The notes under the pieces are model-generated. The model had not been told where the DNA came from, searched no databases, and worked only from the letters and a program-made list of their open reading frames with translations. Positions 60,891 through 64,000 of a stretch of DNA of 64,000 nucleotides are shown one piece after another. Within the stretch, counting starts at the first letter, position 1. Each line of letters begins with the position of its first letter. This DNA is from Rubritalea marina DSM 17716. GTDB taxonomy: Bacteria; Verrucomicrobiota; Verrucomicrobiia; Verrucomicrobiales; Akkermansiaceae. The stretch lies in the NCBI RefSeq assembly GCF_000378105.1, contig NZ_KB899258.1, positions 1-64,000 of the forward strand, in the 5' to 3' direction. A program made the position numbers and the translations under genes.

Positions 60891-61930
60891 GGCGATTGAT
60901 CTCTATGCTGGGAATGGTGTCCCTAATGATCCACTCTGCGCTTGCGGCGAAGCTTCCAGCATTGCCTGAATGGTCTGAGGAAGACAAGCAGCGCCTGGAG
61001 GCGGGTGAGCTGATCGTTGGCGGGGCCTTGCTGGCGGATGAGTTCGTGATTCCTGAGCGCGAGCAAAATGTGACGCCATCGGTCGAGGTGGTGATCGAGG
61101 CGGTTGAGGAAAAACCTCAAGAGCCAGGTTTTGAGGTGCTCGATCAAAATTCTACCATCTTTGGGCGGCATCTGTTGAACTATTTTGGTGAACAGGCAAG
61201 CAGTCATCTCGTCGACCCACAGCAACTACTGAGTATGCAGGAGCGTCAGGACTTCCTCTACGCGCTCAAGGTGCATGCGGATGTGGCGAAGGTGCCAGTC
61301 TATGTCTACCTCTTTGATGAAGAACAGCGGGTGCCTGAAGGGTATCATCCAGAGCAAAATTTTAAACGTGTGTTTAAGTCGGTTGAGAAGCCTATTTTGA
61401 TTGTGTATTACTACATGGGGGCGCCTATGCGATCGCAATTGGCATTAGTAGGTGGGCAATCATCTGAAGTGCCAGATTGGCACATGCGTGAGCTTTTATG
61501 GAATTCGTCAGATAAGGCAAAAGAGAAGTCAGATGTCTTCGATCAGTTGGACGCATTTCTGGGGCAAGTATCGATGCGCCTCTTTTGGGTAGAGGAATTG
61601 CTCGATGAACTTGTGGTGGAAAATCGCAGTCCACTAGAGGTCGCTGAGGAGGCAAACACTAGTGAAGTTGGTTCATCAAAGTTGTATCAAAATCTTATTG
61701 CTAAGGTGAACTTATCTGTAGAGCAGTTGATGTTATCTCTATCAGTTTTCATACTTATTCTAACATCTTTTTTGTGGTGGTGGAAACGCAGGTATATTTT
61801 CCCTGACACCCCAAGTCCACGTCGTCTTGGAGCCAAGAATGGAGGCACCTGTGGGGGTGTTCTAGCCTTTCGCGATGCTCACGAATCCCCTTCAGAACAA
61901 GGAAAACGCTTCGATAAAGACTTTTTCTAA
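60887..61930 (+). CDS. TPM-like exported protein with C-terminal membrane anchor
   Basis: 347 residues. A signal peptide (~1-21) is followed by a Glu/Val-rich linker and a TPM-like region (YALKVHADVAKVPVYVYLFD; KPILIVYYYMGAPMRSQLAL). One membrane segment (VEQLMLSLSVFILILTSFLW, ~278-300) precedes a basic cytoplasmic tail. The body should sit in the periplasm with the tail inside. TPM domains bind Ca2+ or act as acid-phosphatase-like folds; the role here is unknown. It is coupled to the upstream zinc-ribbon gene by a 4-base overlap. Confidence 0.62.
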   Translation: MRRLISMLGMVSLMIHSALAAKLPALPEWSEEDKQRLEAGELIVGGALLADEFVIPEREQNVTPSVEVVIEAVEEKPQEPGFEVLDQNSTIFGRHLLNYFGEQASSHLVDPQQLLSMQERQDFLYALKVHADVAKVPVYVYLFDEEQRVPEGYHPEQNFKRVFKSVEKPILIVYYYMGAPMRSQLALVGGQSSEVPDWHMRELLWNSSDKAKEKSDVFDQLDAFLGQVSMRLFWVEELLDELVVENRSPLEVAEEANTSEVGSSKLYQNLIAKVNLSVEQLMLSLSVFILILTSFLWWWKRRYIFPDTPSPRRLGAKNGGTCGGVLAFRDAHESPSEQGKRFDKDFF

Positions 61931-62060
61931 AAAACATCTCCTATAAAATGACGGTGAACCACATTGATTTTACTGGGTTTGTGACATATTTTAAACGGAG
62001 GTTTAGATCTTCTGGGAAATAAAAATTTGCGAATAAGCATAACTGATGACATATTGCTCC
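61931..62060. other. non-coding stretch after the TPM-like pair
   Basis: No gene is seen. The stretch is A/T-rich and runs up to the structured RNA/terminator element that begins at about 62061. It may carry a promoter for that element. Confidence 0.35.
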
Positions 62061-62155
62061 TGTTCCCGCAAGGGACGAGACGGTCCAATAGGATTAGCTG
62101 TTCTTTAAGGTTAGGGGGTTTCCTTTAGAATAGTCTATTGGATCGTCTTTTTTTT
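62061..62155 (+). ncRNA. structured RNA/terminator element
   Basis: A small hairpin with a GCAA (GNRA) loop (62064-62075) is followed by a long 13-bp stem (62079-62091 with 62135-62147, one G-U) around a 43-nt loop that itself can fold (AAGG/CCTT). An 8-T run (62148-62155) follows. The whole looks like a small RNA with its own terminator, or an attenuator, rather than a simple terminator. The start is only approximate. Confidence 0.5.
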
Positions 62156-62288
62156 GTCTTTTTTTCAAATGATCCATCCTTTGCTGTGAGCCTACAGGTG
62201 GCTTCAAAGGGAAGCGATGCTTCGGGTGATTCATGTGTTGCCGCCGGGTATTCGATACGTTAGTGTGTTGCTAGACGCGTATTTTTGA
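62156..62288. other. leader region of the serine protease gene
   Basis: 133 bp between the RNA element and the protease gene with no gene of its own. It likely contains the protease promoter. A second T-rich run (TTTTTTT) follows the terminator near 62159-62165. Confidence 0.35.
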
Positions 62289-63278
62289 ATGACTAGAATC
62301 ATAAGAATGTTCCTGTGTGGTTTTGCCACGATGATGGTGGCGATGGCTCTGCCACCAGATGATTACCACAAGATGCCCAGTGACTTGGGAGGTGTGAGAG
62401 AGTTGCAGGACGTGTTGCAGAGCCGACTGGAGAAGGCGCGAGCGGCGACTGTCTGTGTGCAAATGGGGGCGAACTCTGGGACGGGAGTGGTGGTGAGTCC
62501 TGATGGTTTGGTGTTGAGTGCCGCGCACGTGGTGACTGGGGTGAGTCGGCGGGTCGATCTACTTTTTGAGGATGGCACCGTGTTAGAGGCGCATTCGCTA
62601 GGGCTGAATGCAGACAATGATGCCGCGATGTTACAAATTGTGGATCCACCTGAGGGGCTCGCGTATGTTGATTTATGGAAGGCTGATGCTGATGAATGGG
62701 CTCCAAAGACGGTAATGGGTACTTGGGTTTTCGCGCTCGGCCACTCTGGTGGTTTTGATGAAACGCGTGGGGCGGTGCTACGGCTCGGGCGCGTGCTGCG
62801 CATGGCTAAGGATACGATTGAGACTGATTGTTCCTTGATTGGTGGAGATTCTGGAGGACCCTTGTTCAACCTGGATGGTCAATTGATTGCGATCCACAGC
62901 CGGGTGGGGCGTAGGGTGGTAAAGAACATGCATGTCCCAGTGACTGCATTCACGCGAGACTGGAGCACTCTGAAGTCAGGAGAATTCATGGGGGATGGGC
63001 CATTTGCTGAGGTGGAGACGATAGAAGAAAAGGTCTTGGGAGCTAGTTTGTATGAGTCGAAGACAGAAGTGGTGGTGACGGCAGGCTTTGCCATCGATGG
63101 CGACGGTCGGCCCAGGCTCGAGGCCGGTGATACCATCATGAGTATTGGTGGGGCTGAGGTGAGTAAACTCGAGCAGATTCGTGAGTTTCTCAATGCGCGG
63201 AGTGAGAGCTTCGAGCTCGGTGTGATGCGGGGTGAAGAAGAAATGACCTTCAAGGTGGATGAAACAGAAAGTGAATAA
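62289..63278 (+). CDS. HtrA-like serine protease with PDZ domain
   Basis: 329 residues. A signal segment (~1-20) is followed by a trypsin-type catalytic domain with His80 (VLSAAHVV), Asp111 (NDAAML) and Ser188 (GGDSGGPLF), then a PDZ domain (~240-325, DGRPRLEAGDTIMSIGGAEV). This is the DegP/DegS-type layout, shorter than DegP and with one PDZ domain. It should act in the periplasm as a protein-quality protease. The next gene starts 4 nt after its stop and encodes a related protein without the catalytic His. Confidence 0.9.
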   Translation: MTRIIRMFLCGFATMMVAMALPPDDYHKMPSDLGGVRELQDVLQSRLEKARAATVCVQMGANSGTGVVVSPDGLVLSAAHVVTGVSRRVDLLFEDGTVLEAHSLGLNADNDAAMLQIVDPPEGLAYVDLWKADADEWAPKTVMGTWVFALGHSGGFDETRGAVLRLGRVLRMAKDTIETDCSLIGGDSGGPLFNLDGQLIAIHSRVGRRVVKNMHVPVTAFTRDWSTLKSGEFMGDGPFAEVETIEEKVLGASLYESKTEVVVTAGFAIDGDGRPRLEAGDTIMSIGGAEVSKLEQIREFLNARSESFELGVMRGEEEMTFKVDETESE

Positions 63279-63282
63279 GGAC

Positions 63283-64000
63283 ATGGTGTGCTGGTCGATG
63301 AGAATGTTGGGAGGGGCTGTCTGTGCAGGGGTGCTCTCATGTAGTCAGTTTGCCTTGATGGCGACCCCCAGTTTGCCAAGTGACGAGCTGACCAATGGTG
63401 AGTTGATGCGTTCTTTATTCCAGCCGCAGCGAGATCAGCTGCAGAAGAGTAGCGCGGTGCTCTACGATGGATGGAAAAACTTCAACTATGGCATGGTCGT
63501 GAGCGAGGATGGTCACATCCTCGTGAAAGCGAGTGAATTGGTGGGGCGAGAGGACGTGGTGCTGCGAGTGCAGGAGCTCAAGTTTACCAAGTATGAGGTG
63601 GTGGCCGAGAGCCCGCGCTGGGATTTGGCTTTGCTCAAGGTGGATGCTGCGGGCTTGCATCCCGTGGAATGGGCCTCGGATACCGTCTTGCCGATAGGGT
63701 CGGTGGTGGTGGCGAATGGTGCGACCAGCCGCAAGCGTCGCAGGATCAATGTGGGAGTGGTCAGTGCCAAGCAAAGAGAGGTGTCTGGACAGGTGCCAGC
63801 GGTGATTGGCATTACCTTCGAAGCGACGAGTGGCTCTCTAAAAGTAGTGGCTGTCAATCCCGATGCTGGCGCTGCTGAAGCAGGCGTGAAGGAGGGTGAC
63901 CGGGTCAGTGCCGTTGCAGGCGAAGAGGTGAAGAAGCGTTCGGAGTTGATCGACATCCTGCGCGATTATCAAGTGGGTACTTGGGTTGATCTGACCCTTG
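63283..64000 (+). CDS. trypsin-fold PDZ protein lacking catalytic residues (3' end outside window)
   Basis: At least 239 residues; the frame runs past the window end. ATG 63283 has TAAGGA just upstream. An N-terminal hydrophobic segment is a likely export signal. The protease-like part reads GHILVKASELVG where active relatives have an AAH, so the His is replaced (Glu85). WDLALLKV keeps the Asp (D114). The nucleophile region reads GATSRKRRR instead of GDSGGP. A PDZ-like part begins near residue 185 (AEAGVKEGDRVSAVAGEEVK). It is probably a non-catalytic partner or regulator of the adjacent active protease. Confidence 0.82.
   Translation, partial: MVCWSMRMLGGAVCAGVLSCSQFALMATPSLPSDELTNGELMRSLFQPQRDQLQKSSAVLYDGWKNFNYGMVVSEDGHILVKASELVGREDVVLRVQELKFTKYEVVAESPRWDLALLKVDAAGLHPVEWASDTVLPIGSVVVANGATSRKRRRINVGVVSAKQREVSGQVPAVIGITFEATSGSLKVVAVNPDAGAAEAGVKEGDRVSAVAGEEVKKRSELIDILRDYQVGTWVDLTL

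Overview
The window looks like a piece of a marine-type Verrucomicrobiota chromosome (order Verrucomicrobiales, possibly near Rubritalea/Persicirhabdus). This is inferred from gene content: a DUF1592/DUF1552 pair with planctomycete-type cytochrome motifs, a nickel superoxide dismutase, a GTP-type PEP carboxykinase, a trimmed spc ribosomal operon and many Sec-exported proteins. Base composition is near 48-50 % GC with little sign of recent transfer. No insertion sequence, phage, integrase or CRISPR array was seen.

Region 1 (1-23,005) is the tail of an rRNA operon (5S rRNA and its terminator) followed by a large exopolysaccharide locus. It holds a Wzx-like flippase, a TagA/WecG-type glycosyltransferase fused to a STAS domain, an initiating sugar transferase, a multidomain protein also ending in a STAS domain, six further glycosyltransferases, an acetyltransferase, a nucleotidyltransferase-like protein and a phosphodiesterase-like protein. 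It also holds a Wzz/GumC-type protein with a degenerate kinase end, two tandem Wza-like export proteins and an O-antigen ligase-like protein. Inside the main 12-gene run (4,333-17,268), right after the second STAS fusion, lies a protein joining an RsbW-like kinase, a GAF domain and an RsbU-like PP2C phosphatase, followed by a CheY-like receiver. Two STAS domains welded to polysaccharide enzymes beside a combined STAS kinase/phosphatase, with no sigma factor nearby, suggests a partner switch acting directly on the polysaccharide machinery. This is the most unusual system in the window.

Region 2 (23,241-25,945) carries a DoxX-like membrane protein and a molybdate-type ABC transporter (modCBA order on the minus strand). 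Region 3 (26,214-34,858) is a shortened spc operon, rplE-rpsH-rplF-rplR-rpsE-rplO-secY-adk-map, followed by a PBP2-class transpeptidase. No rpsN or rpmD sits at the usual places, and strong hairpins lie between rpsE/rplO, rplO/secY and secY/adk.

Region 4 (34,862-43,962) is mostly minus-strand housekeeping: DUF2293, a cupin, an L,D-transpeptidase, pckG, a Na+/H+ antiporter and sodN. An AT-rich stretch and a large secreted protein of unknown function follow. Region 5 (43,963-50,454) has two LysR regulators, a cobalamin-independent methionine synthase pair (MesX/MesD) with candidate LysR operators, a TauE/SafE transporter, tRNA-Ser(GGA) and a CbiX-like chelatase.

Region 6 (50,486-64,000) has the DUF1552/DUF1592 pair, an unknown exported protein, a zinc-ribbon protein, serB, a second L,D-transpeptidase, a ketoacyl synthase, bioB, an exported protein with a caspase-like His/Cys pattern and two TPM-like proteins. 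It ends with a structured RNA/terminator element and two trypsin-fold PDZ proteins. The second of these has lost catalytic residues and runs off the window. Domain calls come from reading translated sequence by eye; no database search was run.
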